In this document: positions 1 through 11,105 of the stretch, piece after piece | Numbering within the stretch: position 1 is the first letter of the stretch | How the letters are laid out: every line of letters starts with the position of its first letter | NCBI GenBank assembly: GCA_014898425.1 | Contig: RCSZ01000013.1 | Span: 124,001 to 188,000 of the forward strand | From: Botryotinia globosa | Lineage: Eukaryota > Ascomycota > Leotiomycetes > Helotiales > Sclerotiniaceae | DNA length: 64,000 bases | Reading direction: 5' to 3' | Position numbers and translations under genes: made by a program | The notes under the pieces: model-generated | What the model was told of the DNA's origin: nothing | What the model saw: only the letters and a program-made list of their open reading frames with translations | Database searches by the model: none

Positions 1-181
1 TGAAATATTTATACTCGAGACTTTCTGCAAGATCTTCAATACCAGCTTCGTTTAAACTTGGGAGTTTAGTCCTAGGGGGTCTGGTGTCGGTGGTCAAGCT
101 CGAATTGACACCACCAATGACCAAAGTGCATAACAGGATCCCAAGAATCATATTAATTGAATAATCGCGATACTCAGTCAT
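1..181 (-). CDS. Secreted amidase-like protein, N-terminal part only (cut by window edge)
   Basis: The minus strand opens with an ATG at 181 and a second ATG at 151, and stays open to the left edge (60 codons). The stretch from the second Met is hydrophobic (MILGILLCTLVIGG) and ends in a likely signal-peptidase site. It is followed by KLPSLNEAGIEDLAESLE and then YKYF. Known fungal amidases of the amidase-signature family often start their mature part with 'LP.L.EA...DL..GL', so I infer an extracellular amidase. The Ser-Ser-Lys catalytic core lies outside the window, so this rests on the N-terminal motif alone. The second Met gives the better signal peptide. A different secreted hydrolase is possible. 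Confidence 0.5.
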   Translation of the reverse strand, partial: MTEYRDYSINMILGILLCTLVIGGVNSSLTTDTRPPRTKLPSLNEAGIEDLAESLEYKYF

Positions 182-956
182 GAAGCATTTAGTGGTTATT
201 CTTCCCATATTGTTATGTTATCTCACGCAAAAGATGACATACATCAACACCAAAGTTTGTCCAACGTCATACAACAAGGCAATCGAAATCTAAGTGATTT
301 AATTGGAAGATACAACCCGGTTACTTCCTTCCAATTCCAAATACCTCAAATGAATGTCATGTAATAGAGTTCCTTCTTCGTCTGTCTAATAAAAACTTTT
401 CAAAATCCCATTTGATCAACTTGAATCAAAGCAAAAGAGGAAGAAGGGGTTGTATCTACACATAATAGACTAAGATCACGCAGAATCTGTTTTTCTTACT
501 GTTACTCTGAAATCAAAATTTAATTGAAACTTTGAAAGTGGATGTAAGCCTTGATTTTCTGATTGTGGCAAGGGTGCCTAGGTGGTATAAGCATTTCATA
601 TGTAGTATAAGTGGCACAAGTGGCTTCACAATCACTATCATACACTGTACATGCAATATGTAACAACTTACTTCAAAAGGTATGCCAATGGTCAAACGCA
701 TTAGAAATAGCTTCCAGGCATCGTTCGGATATTCCAGGTTCCCCTGCTTGTTGTATCTTTTAGAAAGCTGGATATCCGCACAGCCAAGAGAATATCAAGC
801 CGAAGGTAGAAAGGAGAAATATGTTAATTATTATTCAGTGAGTGGGTTACAAACAAATGGCAGCTCCAATGCATGGTGCCTTTCCCCGGCTGTAGACTTA
901 GCCGTTGTGACAAACAGATGCAAGGCATATGTGTGAAAGCGGCAATACGATATACA
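182..956. other. Intergenic, no gene seen
   Basis: This stretch lies between the amidase-like start and the 3' end of the sulfotransferase-like gene. Only short shadow ORFs occur and no repeats stand out. The first few hundred bases above 181 should hold the amidase-like promoter. Confidence 0.5.
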
Positions 957-1994
957 TCAAGTAAGCCGCTTGACTTTCATATGTTCATAATGCGGCATGG
1001 CATCTTTTACCCAAGTCTCCAACTCCCCCGCAATCTCATTTCCAAACTCCTCCTTCCACTTCTCCGCCTCTTCTTCAACAACTAGACCAGCCGAAGTTTT
1101 TCCTTCCAAAACCCCAGAAGAAGATCGCAGTGTAGAACTCATTCTTTTCCAAGCAGCCGTTGATTCTCCCCAGTCTGGCTCGTCCGACTTCACCTCCCAC
1201 GAAAACCTCAATCTCGTAGGATCTGCTCCTATCATTTTTGCATATTTAACCATGATGGCGCGGTTCGTCATGATATCATCAGCATCCAGAACGATTGGCT
1301 CCTCTGTACCTTGAGAGCAGTACCAATCATACAAATCTCTCGACCATTTCATCGTCGTTTGTAATTTCCGAGATTTCCACTCCTTTCTTGAATACTCCAA
1401 TCCTTCCACATCATGACGAGCTCTGAGGAATGAAGGGATCACCAACGCAGGATGACGAATTAAAAACGTTGGCATCCATTCCTTTAAAAATTCATCTGGT
1501 AGGAGTGTATCATTGCCGATAGAACGTGTTTGGCTGTCAAAAGCTTTCACAGTCCATCCTTCTTCCCCAACTTCTTCATTGTAAATTAATTTTGTTAGCG
1601 CAACAGGATTCATGAGCCAAGCCGCATGTTCTTTGACATAAGCGAATTTTCCTTCTGATTCCGCAGCAATAGCATGGTCGCGCAAACTTTCGAAGCAGGA
1701 TTGATGAGCTGCTAGAGATTTCTTCCTATCCTCTTGCGTCCAGTCTTTCATATGGGGTGAATCAGCAGCGAAGAGATACTTCCGGGTTTGGAAACTATCA
1801 AAGAAGAAATAGCCGTGTTTAGATCTTTTGGTTGTATAAATGTCTGGTTGATTTTCTAGATCGAGGATTGTAACCAAGAGATTGGAGGCTGTGCGGGGAC
1901 TGCTCAAGAGGAGGTGATTGCAGCGTTGATTACCCATGGTTGAAAATTTGATGGTTTGTTTCGCATTGGAATTTGAGAACTGGGATGGCTTCAT
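957..1994 (-). CDS. Sulfotransferase-like / P-loop fold protein
   Basis: This is a single-exon gene of 345 codons starting at ATG 1994, with an alternative in-frame ATG at 1937. The segment just after the second Met, HLLLSSPRTASNLLV, looks like the nucleotide (PAPS) binding loop of the sulfotransferase superfamily. The later FLIRHPALVIPSF resembles the 3'-phosphate-binding 'RxP' region of that fold. Length fits the family of fungal single-domain proteins of this type, many of which have no assigned substrate. There is no signal peptide or membrane segment, so a cytosolic protein is likely. The 57-base distance between the two Met codons leaves the start uncertain, and the second lies only 10 residues before the loop. 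Substrate cannot be told. Confident that it is a gene, moderately confident of the fold. Confidence 0.75.
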   Translation of the reverse strand: MKPSQFSNSNAKQTIKFSTMGNQRCNHLLLSSPRTASNLLVTILDLENQPDIYTTKRSKHGYFFFDSFQTRKYLFAADSPHMKDWTQEDRKKSLAAHQSCFESLRDHAIAAESEGKFAYVKEHAAWLMNPVALTKLIYNEEVGEEGWTVKAFDSQTRSIGNDTLLPDEFLKEWMPTFLIRHPALVIPSFLRARHDVEGLEYSRKEWKSRKLQTTMKWSRDLYDWYCSQGTEEPIVLDADDIMTNRAIMVKYAKMIGADPTRLRFSWEVKSDEPDWGESTAAWKRMSSTLRSSSGVLEGKTSAGLVVEEEAEKWKEEFGNEIAGELETWVKDAMPHYEHMKVKRLT

Positions 1995-4148
1995 GGGAGT
2001 TGAGACTATTTATTCCAATTTTGATATACACAAGGTACAAGATTATGTGATATCACTAACCAATCGAGCGCGCATTGTATAGCATCGGGTATATCGGATG
2101 CATGTCAGCTGGATATGAAATACGATGTGCAGCGCTAACGAGTCAATCACAGCTATGTGAAACCTTTGAAGATATACCTCTTTCACAGGAAGTGTCTGAA
2201 ATGGCGGTGGGACGCCAAGCCCCCCCCACTGATCTCTAAATTTAAGTTAAACACTATGCAGGCAATTGTAAGCTTAGAAAAAAGAAAACAAACTTAATTT
2301 GATAGATCTGATACGCATATCGAGCATAGAAATATTGGGATGTTGAAGGTTGCTTAATTGTATAAGGGCCTTGCCGTTCCACCGCTATTTCAGATGTTCC
2401 CCTTTTACATCCTCATAAGTAATGATGGAAGTGAATTTTACCGTCTTTACTTTGATGTTTTCAATAGTATGTATGGATAACAACAGTTGTTCCGGCCCGC
2501 AGTAAATATGAGTACCAGCCTCTGCTTTCCCGGATACTACAAGGGTTTCTCCAAGTTTTTCCGGGTATTCAGGAATCTTTGGATACCATTTCATGTATTT
2601 AGTACAAGTGTGTATACCACATCAAGACTTCTTATCGTGCTCCACTAACTTTTGACCACTTGTTCTGACTTGCCTCCTCGCGGTACATGAAGGTTGCATT
2701 TGAGGCATCTTCGGCTAACAACAAATCAAAGGTTCATCCCGAGGTCTCACAAAACACGTAAGAACACGGTTCCTCCCGCTTTCTGTGGTCTCAGGAACGA
2801 CTCCGTATGGATCTTCATGCAGTATTGTATTACCCCAGCCTGCTGTTTTTGGAAATAATCGGCATTATCCCACTTCAATTTGATGGACAGTTCGTGGCAG
2901 CGAAAACGATGGAAGCGTATCATCACAGGTATGAGAACATAGAACTACACAGAGACTGCCTTCTCGCATATTTATAGTTGCTTTTGCTAGAAATATCGTG
3001 GAATAAATGTTGTCTTCCTGATCGAACCCGATGTCCAAAATAAGCAAGAATCATGAGACGACGAAAATCCGGGTACTTGCCACATAATATCACAAGCTCA
3101 GTTGCATGGCGAAGGCATACCCCTCTCGAAGCTACTCCCCAGTACTATGCTAAGCAATCAAGTCCATGAAGTAGGCCTGATATCAGAACACTTATTGCTG
3201 AGGCGACTTCCTAACGACCGTGCTAAACCAGAGAAAGTCGTGCATCGCAAACTATATCATAATGATGCGAGGTTTAGACACTGATCACTGAAATAAAAGG
3301 CGATTGGTTCATATCTGTCAATGAGATCTGATTCGCACCATTACAACGGCCAAAAGGCTAAATTAGTGCGAGCAGCGCTGAACTTCGTTATGAAAGGGAC
3401 ACATCTTTGGATTATCCATACGTTGACCATTAGTTGCCACGTCTCGTGCAGACCTTTCAGACGGAGGCAGCAAAGTAACACGTAAGTAAATCGTCGTGAA
3501 GAGTAGAATGAAGTTGACTCACTTTCTTGCCTCCATCGCATGGAGAAGAGTGCAGGAGATCTTGTGTTGTGCTCCTGTCTCTTTTGTGATTATCCTGTCT
3601 TTAGCTTCCACGAGATAAAACAGTAACATAAATCCTTCAGACCATCCCTGAAGTCTATGTATGCAACGGCCTCGGGAGATGTTGTGATCGTGATTACCAT
3701 CGCCAAATGGCTGTCGAGGGTCTGATTACGACCATTCCACTTGATGAAAACCTGATATATGCAAGCAGAGATAGGAAATCAGGGGTATTACCATGCGATA
3801 TCTTCGATTTCTTGGGCGACGGGCATAGAGTTGAGTTTGCCATGGTAATCGTTGTTGGTTTGTTGTTGGCGTGTATCACGTGGCATCTATGTATGCTATG
3901 ACCTTTACACGGTCATGGCGCGTATTGATCGCCCTATCTCTGCTTACCTACTAGGTACATGGAACCACCATGGTGAACTTCTCTGTTCCTGATAAAAAAC
4001 CCTTTTGGTCAGATCAATGTTCAAACTCAAACTTTCACCCTATATTTTGTAGAGACTGGATATGAGTTTTGAAAAATGGCACAATAAATCACGGATTTAT
4101 TCGCAGAGGCTACACTGATACCCTTGAACTGTGAATATCTCGGATCTC
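1995..4148. other. Intergenic, 2.15 kb, no recognisable gene
   Basis: This region lies between two divergently placed genes and holds their promoters. It contains a short C run near 2220 and a 69-codon minus-strand ORF (2385-2594, true ATG) that I cannot assign. Several other short ORFs are of the size expected by chance. No inverted or tandem repeat of note was seen. Confidence 0.45.
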
Positions 4149-6863
4149 ATGCAGTCACGGGATATGGCCTCCTCGACTCCAACCTCTGACAAGACAACAG
4201 CTACATCAGTGAAGCTACGTAGCTGTGTAATATGTAGGAGTCGAAAAGTTCGTTGTGATAAGTTATCGCCGTGTTCTAATTGCCGGAGAGCAAATATTCC
4301 ATGCGTACTCCCTTCAACTGATCGACCTCCTCGATGGGCTCGCCGGCTCGAGCGCGCTGGTAATCTGGCAGCAGAGCCAAATGGCACAAAGCCAGCAAAA
4401 GAGATTAGTTCCAAGGGAGATCCAATTATTGAGAGACTTCATAATCTTGAGAATTTAGTGAAGGAGCTACGCGGCCAATTGGAGCATGCCAATGCTACAG
4501 CAGGGCAATTCAGTAATGATGGGCTGCTTGGGCTTGGTGGTTCTGATAGTTCACCTCTCGATCTAAATCATGATCTACAAAGCTTCAAAGATAACACCTC
4601 TGTTGAACATACTTCTGATGTGCAGAAGAAATTCGGTAGGCTAGTTCTGAAGGATGTCAATCGGAGTCGTTATATAAGTAGTGGTTTCTGGGCCCGAATG
4701 AATGATGAGGTAGGTTTGTTGAAGTTCTCTTATCATGTCCACTATATGCATTGGTTAGTTACTATAATTGACGCCAGAGTAGATTGAGGGATTACAAATG
4801 GAGTCTCGAGGTGCTATCGACGCTAATTCTGATATATCTTCAAATAATGAGGATGTACCCGATACGGTGGTATCCACGTTGGAGCACGAGCGAACATTAT
4901 CGGAGCGGCATAGTTTTTTATTCAAACACAATCTAAGTCTTTCTGATTCCGACCTCTCAAAGCTGCGTCCATTGCCGTCACAGATACCGTTCCTGCTGAA
5001 TGTATACTGTGAAAATATCCACGTATTCATGCGAATTGTAGACATTCCGGCCATCACTGACATGATCCGTGAGTTACGTGGAAATAAGGACAAGGAACTT
5101 ACGCCACCAAATGAAGCTTTAATGTTTTCCATCTATTATGCAACAGTAACCTCGATGGAAGAAGACGAGGTAAGCGTTTCCTAGTTGAAGGAGGATTTGT
5201 CTCAATTATTGTGCTCACGGCATTGTCTTACTCCTAGGTCATAAGCAACTTCGGCTGTACAAAATCGGAGTTAAGTTTCAAATATCGAGTGGGTCTGGAA
5301 AATTCACTTGCAAAGGCTGATTTCCTCAGTGAGCCTGACATAACCCTTGTCAAAGCCCTGCTTATCTTTCTTTTTCTGGTTCGGCGTCACGAGAGTCCTA
5401 GATTTGTCTGGATGATGACTGGCCTGGTCATACGGATGGCTCAAGCTTTGGGCCTTCACCGGGATGGGTCTCACTTTCCTAACCTTACCCCCTATGAGAT
5501 TGAAACTCGTAGGAGAGTATGGTGGACGGTATGTTTGCTAGATTTGCGAGCATCCGAGGACCAAGGCACAGAGCTGAGTACTACTGGTAACAGTGTTGAC
5601 ACAAAGTTTCCACTCAATATTAATGATGTCGACCTCAATCCTCAAACAGAGAATATGCCACCAGCGCGTTCATGTGTAACTGACATGACTCTTACCGTTG
5701 TTTCAGCCGAGATGTGTGATATTATGAGACGGTTGATGACTTCAAGCATCGGAGAAAGTCCGTCGAGTCCCGAAATTCACAGCCGATTGTTACATGAGCT
5801 TTACGGAACAGTCGACAAACACTTTCTTCAATTCAATATGGGGAGTAAGGCCGTTGCATCCTGGTGCCTGTCAACTTTAACGCGCATGGTTGTGTCCAAG
5901 ATGAATCTTATTCTTAACCTCCCAGTGCTCTTTTCCTCTCCCAGCGAGAACCATTCGGAGAAGATTCGAACGAAACTTCTAATATCTGCCATTGAGGTAG
6001 CCGAGTATAACCATGCCCTGAACTCCGAGAAGGATTGTCAAAATTGGAATTGGCTTTTTCAAACTTGTACGCATTGGCACGCAATCGTATACCTCTTAAT
6101 AGAAACTTCTCGACGCCAATGGTCCCCCATTATCGAGCGAGCTTGGGTCGCTCTTCATAGCAAATGGTTAATTCCTCGGCAATTAACTAACACCTCGGAA
6201 AAAGACGAGAACTCGCGCATTTGGGTCCCGCTACGAAAGCTTATGGCTAAGACGCGTAAACATCGTGTAGCTGAGCTACAACGTTTGCGAAAGAATCCAA
6301 GGTCAGCAATTGGACTAGAGAGGGAAGATGAAAAGATGCCGCTTCCGGCCAGTCCAGTGCCGTCTCATGATGGAAAGTCCGGTAATATCTTTCACGAGCG
6401 ATGGCGTCAGCTGGTTGCAATACCTCCAGAGATTGAGGATCAGAGACGGCCTGCTGGGATTTATACCCCAGAATCAACTGCTAGCGACCTACCTACAACC
6501 CAACGGAGCCTCGATTCCACAACGGTGTACGAATATAATGCCTCCTCATCGAATCTGAACCTCAATGAGAGCAACTTTTCCAGGCAAGAATCATCAAATC
6601 TGGATGACCAGTCAGTATATCCTCAAAGTCAAAGAGGAATAGAACCATCTTTACATCTATCAAACGACGCAGTTGATCCCGCCTCAAGCGAGTGGTATGG
6701 CCCTAGTCCAAATGTAAATTCAAATGATATGTCACCTCCATGGAGCGGCATTGACCCCTCAGTCGGCATGTTTGCAGATATAGATGTCAACATGGATCTT
6801 GACCTGGACGTGAATTGGTATGAATGGATTGAATCAGCGCAGGTCATGGATCTTCCACTCTAA
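4149..6863 (+). CDS. Zn2Cys6 fungal-specific transcription factor
   Basis: The gene model is join(4149..4709, 4783..5169, 5238..6863), 857 residues; both introns (73 and 68 bases) are phase 0 with GT/AG ends. The upstream in-frame GTG at 4131 is not used as a start; ATG 4149 is the first Met. The binuclear zinc cluster is complete: Cys26, 29, 36, 42, 45 and 52, with spacing C-x2-C-x6-C-x5-C-x2-C-x6-C. A short coiled-coil-like segment follows (ERLHNLENLVKELRGQLE). The middle carries the fungal-specific transcription factor domain, with RRRVWWTVCLLDLRAS as its signature. The C-terminus is Ser/Asn/acidic and may activate. It acts in the nucleus as a sequence-specific regulator; no adjacent cluster reveals its targets. 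Confidence 0.9.
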
Positions 6864-7781
6864 GGCAAGATGAACATTGTTCTTTAAGTTCATATCAGTT
6901 CTGAGGATCCGGATTATATTCGGTCTTATAGCGTTCTTTGAAGCGTTTTAGTTTGATCATGGAATTGTGGTTAGGAGTTATATAGAATATATATTGATTT
7001 GTATGTTCTAGTCGGGATTTACCCGATCAACTCTCTCCCAATACGGATATTCATCACCAACATTACCATAATAAAACAAAACCTACTAGCCCAGCACCAT
7101 GCCTCACTCGACACCAAACCCAAAACTCCAGCTCGCGTTTTTCTCGGCCCCAAACACACCCTCCAACCAATCAATCAATCTTCCATCCACACCCACCACC
7201 ACCCATCCTACAGCTCCCTACCCAAATTAAACCCCCGTAATCTATCCAGTCTCTCACAATCAAAAGTAAGCACTTTTCTCCATCCGTTCATCCATTCAAT
7301 GCAACACCAAATTCGCAGGGTTGTGCATCCTTCACGCTTACTGTACCAGCAGGCCAAGATCACGTGTCGACCTCGTCAACCGAGTGTGGGGGGCAGCGCG
7401 AGCCCAAAAGCGCGAGAAAATGCCGAGCAATTGACGAGGAATGGACGAAATGATGTATCAGATATGGGATTTGCGAGATGGGGTTTTCTATAAAGGCGCT
7501 GTTGTCGCTGCGATTTGGGGATGGGGAAATTATCCGTTTCATCATAGTTTTTTGCTTACTACTTATTACTGTCTACTTGCTTGCTTACTTTTGAGTTGAG
7601 TACGGATTATCCGAGTTAAATCGTACATACATCAACATTTCAACATCTTTCCACTTTCGCTTCTTTGAGATAAAGATTGAGGTCCACCGATCTAAGCGAT
7701 TACCCCTTTGAGCTACTCTAATTCTCAACGCCGCAAGTTGTGCATTGTATTTATTGAGAGACATCAAACCTCACTGTCAAA
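6864..7781. other. Intergenic; promoter of the hydrolase gene
   Basis: This 918-base stretch holds the 3' end of the transcription factor gene and the upstream region of the dienelactone hydrolase. A C-rich plus-strand stretch (about 7080-7260) reads as a leader rather than as protein. The 164-codon ORF here begins at a non-ATG codon and has low-complexity composition, so I do not call it. Confidence 0.5.
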
Positions 7782-8691
7782 ATGTCTACAATGGATAAAC
7801 CATGCAATGAATGCATCAAGGTACATGAAATCCCCCATCTCATCTCTCCAATTCTAGCTAACTCACCCTAAGGGAACCATTCACGCCGGCCTCCCCATCG
7901 GCGACTACCAAACCATCCACGGTCTGCGCACCTACATCGTCGGTAACCCTTCTACCTCGCGCGCAACAATCGTGCTCTACACCGATATATTCGGGCACCT
8001 CCTCCCTAACAATCTCCTTCTCGCCGACGCTTTTGCCGCCTCTGGAGAATATCTCGTTTACGTGCCTGATTTTTTCGAAGGCGATCCCGTTGCGCTTAAA
8101 GTGGCCGATTTGTTAATTCCCGTGGATGCGAGTAAACAGGGGACGCTGGGGAAATATACGGGAATCTTGGCTAGCGCGCCGAGTTTCTTGATGTGGATGG
8201 GTCGACATAAAGAAGCGAAGTGTAGCGCGGTTTGTAACGGATTTTTGGAGAAGTTGAGAATGGAGACCAAGGGAGAGAGGAAGATTGGGATGGTGGGGTA
8301 TTGTTGGGGAGGTCGATATGCTATCCGTGCTGGGTTGGAATCGAATATGATTTCCATTGATGGAGTTAAGAAACCATTAATAGATGCGGTCGTTGCGTTA
8401 CATCCAAGCAATTTGGTGTTTCCTAGAGATGTGGAGGGATTGGTTGTGCCAATCAGTTATGGGTGGGGAGAAAATGATGTAGCGGTTTCGATTAAGTCGA
8501 AGGGAGTTATTGAGGAAATCCATCAGAAAGAGAAGGGGAAGGGGAGGAAGGTACCGGAAATGGAACATAGGGTTTATAAACCTGGAAGACATGGATTCGC
8601 GGTCAGAGGGAATCCAGATGATCCATTGGAAAGAGCGTGCCTGGAGGATTCGATGAAGCAAGGTTTGGAGTGGATGGGAAAGTGGCTTTGA
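7782..8691 (+). CDS. Dienelactone hydrolase family protein
   Basis: The model is join(7782..7820, 7873..8691), 285 residues. A 39-base first exon (MSTMDKPCNECIK) is followed by a 52-base intron. This is an alpha/beta-hydrolase of the dienelactone hydrolase (DLH) family, which hydrolyses lactone or ester bonds with a Cys-His-Asp triad. The nucleophile motif GYCWGG puts Cys at about residue 157, the Asp is in GWGENDV (about 215) and the His in PGRHGFAVRG (about 253), so all three are present. The length matches the fungal family. There is no signal peptide, so it is probably cytosolic. The true substrate is not known for most fungal members, and the neighbours give no pathway clue. Confidence 0.9.
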
Positions 8692-9253
8692 TTTGGGTTG
8701 AGAGATATTTGAAGTCTTTGGCAAGTGTTTCTTGGAGAATATTATCAATTTATTTGCGATCTGAATACCCTTCTGCAACTTGTCTGCTCTTGTGATTTTG
8801 ATCGATATTGATCTGCAACGACAGTCGGATTTGTAAGAGCGAAATAATTCATTGTTTCAAGGGGAAAACTAAAGTAATGAGAAAGCGGACGGATCAATGT
8901 TTGCTTGACAACATTGAATCGAGGGGTCCATCCATAAATATGGACTGAAAGTGTAGACGCAGTGCAAATATTTTGCTGAAAACCATCTCAATTACTAATC
9001 GTGGGACAATGAGCATTTGATTGATCTCTCTCTCGTCCTTAGCACTTGCTAAACATGAATGCATGTTATGCACAATAAGCCCACCTCACTTCGATATATC
9101 GATAGGACTATGTCAAGATTAAATTGAATGTATTCAATTTTACATCCTATAACTGAGGAGCAGATATCCTGCTTTATTAAATAGGGTATAACCACACTGT
9201 ATCAAACCACTTTATTGCCAGCCTCCGTACTAGTACAAATCCAGATTTGATGA
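8692..9253. other. Convergent 3' intergenic region
   Basis: The 562 bases lie between the 3' ends of the hydrolase (+) and the zinc-finger gene (-). Nothing coding or repeated was seen. Confidence 0.5.
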
Positions 9254-10147
9254 TCATCTTAATCTGAATCCATCCCAATCATCGTCATCGTCGTCGTCGT
9301 CGTCTTCCTCTTCCAATACATTATTGGTTGCAGATTCTTCTGTTGGTATTGGTACCGTTGCGATCGCTTCCTTTTCTTTCAACCTCAAAGCTTCTCGTTT
9401 CTCTCTGAGCCGCTTCACTCTCTGGTCTAAGCTTTCCATTTCCTCAAATTCTTCTTGCAACTTTCTACTTGCATCCTCTTTATCTCCCTCTACCTCAGCT
9501 TCGAGCTTCTCCTTTCTCCGCGCCTTCTCTTCTTCGGCTGTTCGCGCTTCCACTTCCGCCGTAGTCATTGCAGGCGCAAATATGACAGCCTCTGATTCGA
9601 CTTCTGTTGGAACATCCGCAGCAGCAATATCTGCTTCGAATGCAGCCCATTCGTCTTCGTCCACATTAGCTTGTTTATTTGGAGGCGGTGATTTGGTTGG
9701 TTTCGCTGGCGTTGCAGGACGAGAAGGGATTTGCAAATCATGAGGTATCGCGGATTTTGAAGGTGATTCGGATCTTTCATTCGATGAGTCCTCTGCCGGA
9801 ACAAAAAATCCTTCCAAGGCAGTAGGTGTAGCTTTACTGCGCTTCTTTAAGGTACCATAATCCATATCCATATCCTCATCCTCATCGTCCAATTTCCTCT
9901 TTTTACTCGTTCCCTCGTTGCCGTTTGTGTCCGTTGTCGCATTGCGTTCACGTTCTGCTTCTTGTTGTTTTGAGAGTCGTAATATATGCCCTGGTGATCG
10001 TAAATGTCCTTCCCATAATGATTCACTCTTCATTTGTAAATGACAGATGAGGCACGTTAGATTCCCAGCAGTCGAATAACCAGCATGTTTATGTTGTATG
10101 CGACGGGCAACCCGCTCACTCTTGAGAAGTGAACGAACATCTGCCAT
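9254..10147 (-). CDS. ZNF830/CCDC16-type zinc-finger coiled-coil protein
   Basis: This is a single-exon gene of 297 residues from ATG 10147; the longer open frame upstream begins with a TTG and is not used. The N-terminus MADVRSLLKSERVARRIQHK is followed by a U1-like C2H2 finger with Cys32, Cys35, His48 and His54. The middle is acidic and Lys-rich (KKRKLDDEDEDMDM). A charged coiled coil (EEEKARRKEKLEAEVEGDKE and beyond) precedes an Asp run and the terminal DWDGFRLR. This order and the conserved C-terminus match the ZNF830/CCDC16 family, nuclear proteins linked to pre-mRNA splicing and genome stability in animals. The role in fungi is inferred. It is divergent from BYE1, 958 bases between starts. 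Confidence 0.85.
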   Translation of the reverse strand: MADVRSLLKSERVARRIQHKHAGYSTAGNLTCLICHLQMKSESLWEGHLRSPGHILRLSKQQEAERERNATTDTNGNEGTSKKRKLDDEDEDMDMDYGTLKKRSKATPTALEGFFVPAEDSSNERSESPSKSAIPHDLQIPSRPATPAKPTKSPPPNKQANVDEDEWAAFEADIAAADVPTEVESEAVIFAPAMTTAEVEARTAEEEKARRKEKLEAEVEGDKEDASRKLQEEFEEMESLDQRVKRLREKREALRLKEKEAIATVPIPTEESATNNVLEEEDDDDDDDDDWDGFRLR

Positions 10148-11105
10148 GATTATTATGATGATTTTGGTAGGAATTGCCGAATCATAGAAGGAGAAATCGA
10201 CGATATTCAAGAATAGAGTGGTTTATTATGTGCTGGTTGTTATGGTCGAGCTTGAATATTCTTGAACTTTGTTGTAATCAGGGATGCATTTGTCGAGGCT
10301 GAAGCTCCTTGGGATTTTCAATTGAGCTCTTCAAGGTTCCAAGGTCAAAGCTGGAGCTCTTTGGTATCAAGTAAACAAGACGCTAACCCCCATTCGGCTC
10401 GCAGTTGTCTTGATATCTAATCATTAGCTCGTCAATCGGATCTTATGACCTCCGACATCACATGACTATATCCCCGCACCTTGGAAAAATCTTGGAATTT
10501 CTAAGCCAGCCTTGTCTCTTTGCCTCTTTGCCTCACCAATGAGCGAAAAACGATCAATCTCCGCCTTCCTTCTTCCCTATCTCAAATTCTCAGAACAAAA
10601 CCATAATAAATCAAAACAAAACATAACAAACCGCTCAAATAGCAATCAACTGGCCTTTACGACGCATCAAGTATCGAAATACCTTCATCATCACACTGCG
10701 ATCAACAATTCTTGCCACTATCAAGTTCTTGAAAGCTATTTTGCGCATTCAATCCACGCCGTCAATCAATTTGAAGCTTGTCCGTCCTAACCCGCTATCA
10801 ACAATACCCAGAAGAGAGAGAGAGAGAGAAAGAGTCAAAATCGCGACTTCATCTGATTGTATTCGGGGAAGGATTACAAAGAGAAGCTTCCCATAACCTT
10901 TTGATAGCTTCTTATTTCTTTTCTGCATATTACCCTTTCTTCAACAAACCCATAGCTTGTTCGTAGAGCCAGTGATCGCGTGAAATCAATTCATCAACGC
11001 GTACTTTGAAATTCAGCTCCAGGGCGTATATTCATCCCTTGTAATCATCGAATTCGCGTCCACCAGAAAATTTGAACCTTTGTATCATTGATAATATCCT
11101 TTATT
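10148..11105. promoter_or_regulatory. Divergent promoter region of the zinc-finger gene and BYE1
   Basis: These 958 bases separate two genes read in opposite directions, so both promoters must lie here. The BYE1 side has a C/T-rich and A-rich leader and a short GA run near 10814. Short plus-strand ORFs (10512-10966) look like leader sequence. No specific factor site is claimed. Confidence 0.5.

Noticed and set aside
2385..2594. 69-codon minus-strand ORF with a true ATG
   Set aside because: It has no recognisable domain, no visible splice partners and is of a length expected by chance; kept only as a note in the intergenic entry.
6999..7493. 164-codon plus-strand ORF before the hydrolase
   Set aside because: It starts at a non-ATG codon, is His/Ser/Pro-rich without domain signals and lies in a leader-like C-rich stretch.
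9324..9743. 139-codon plus-strand ORF opposite the zinc-finger gene
   Set aside because: A Ser/Ala-rich shadow of the acidic coding strand.
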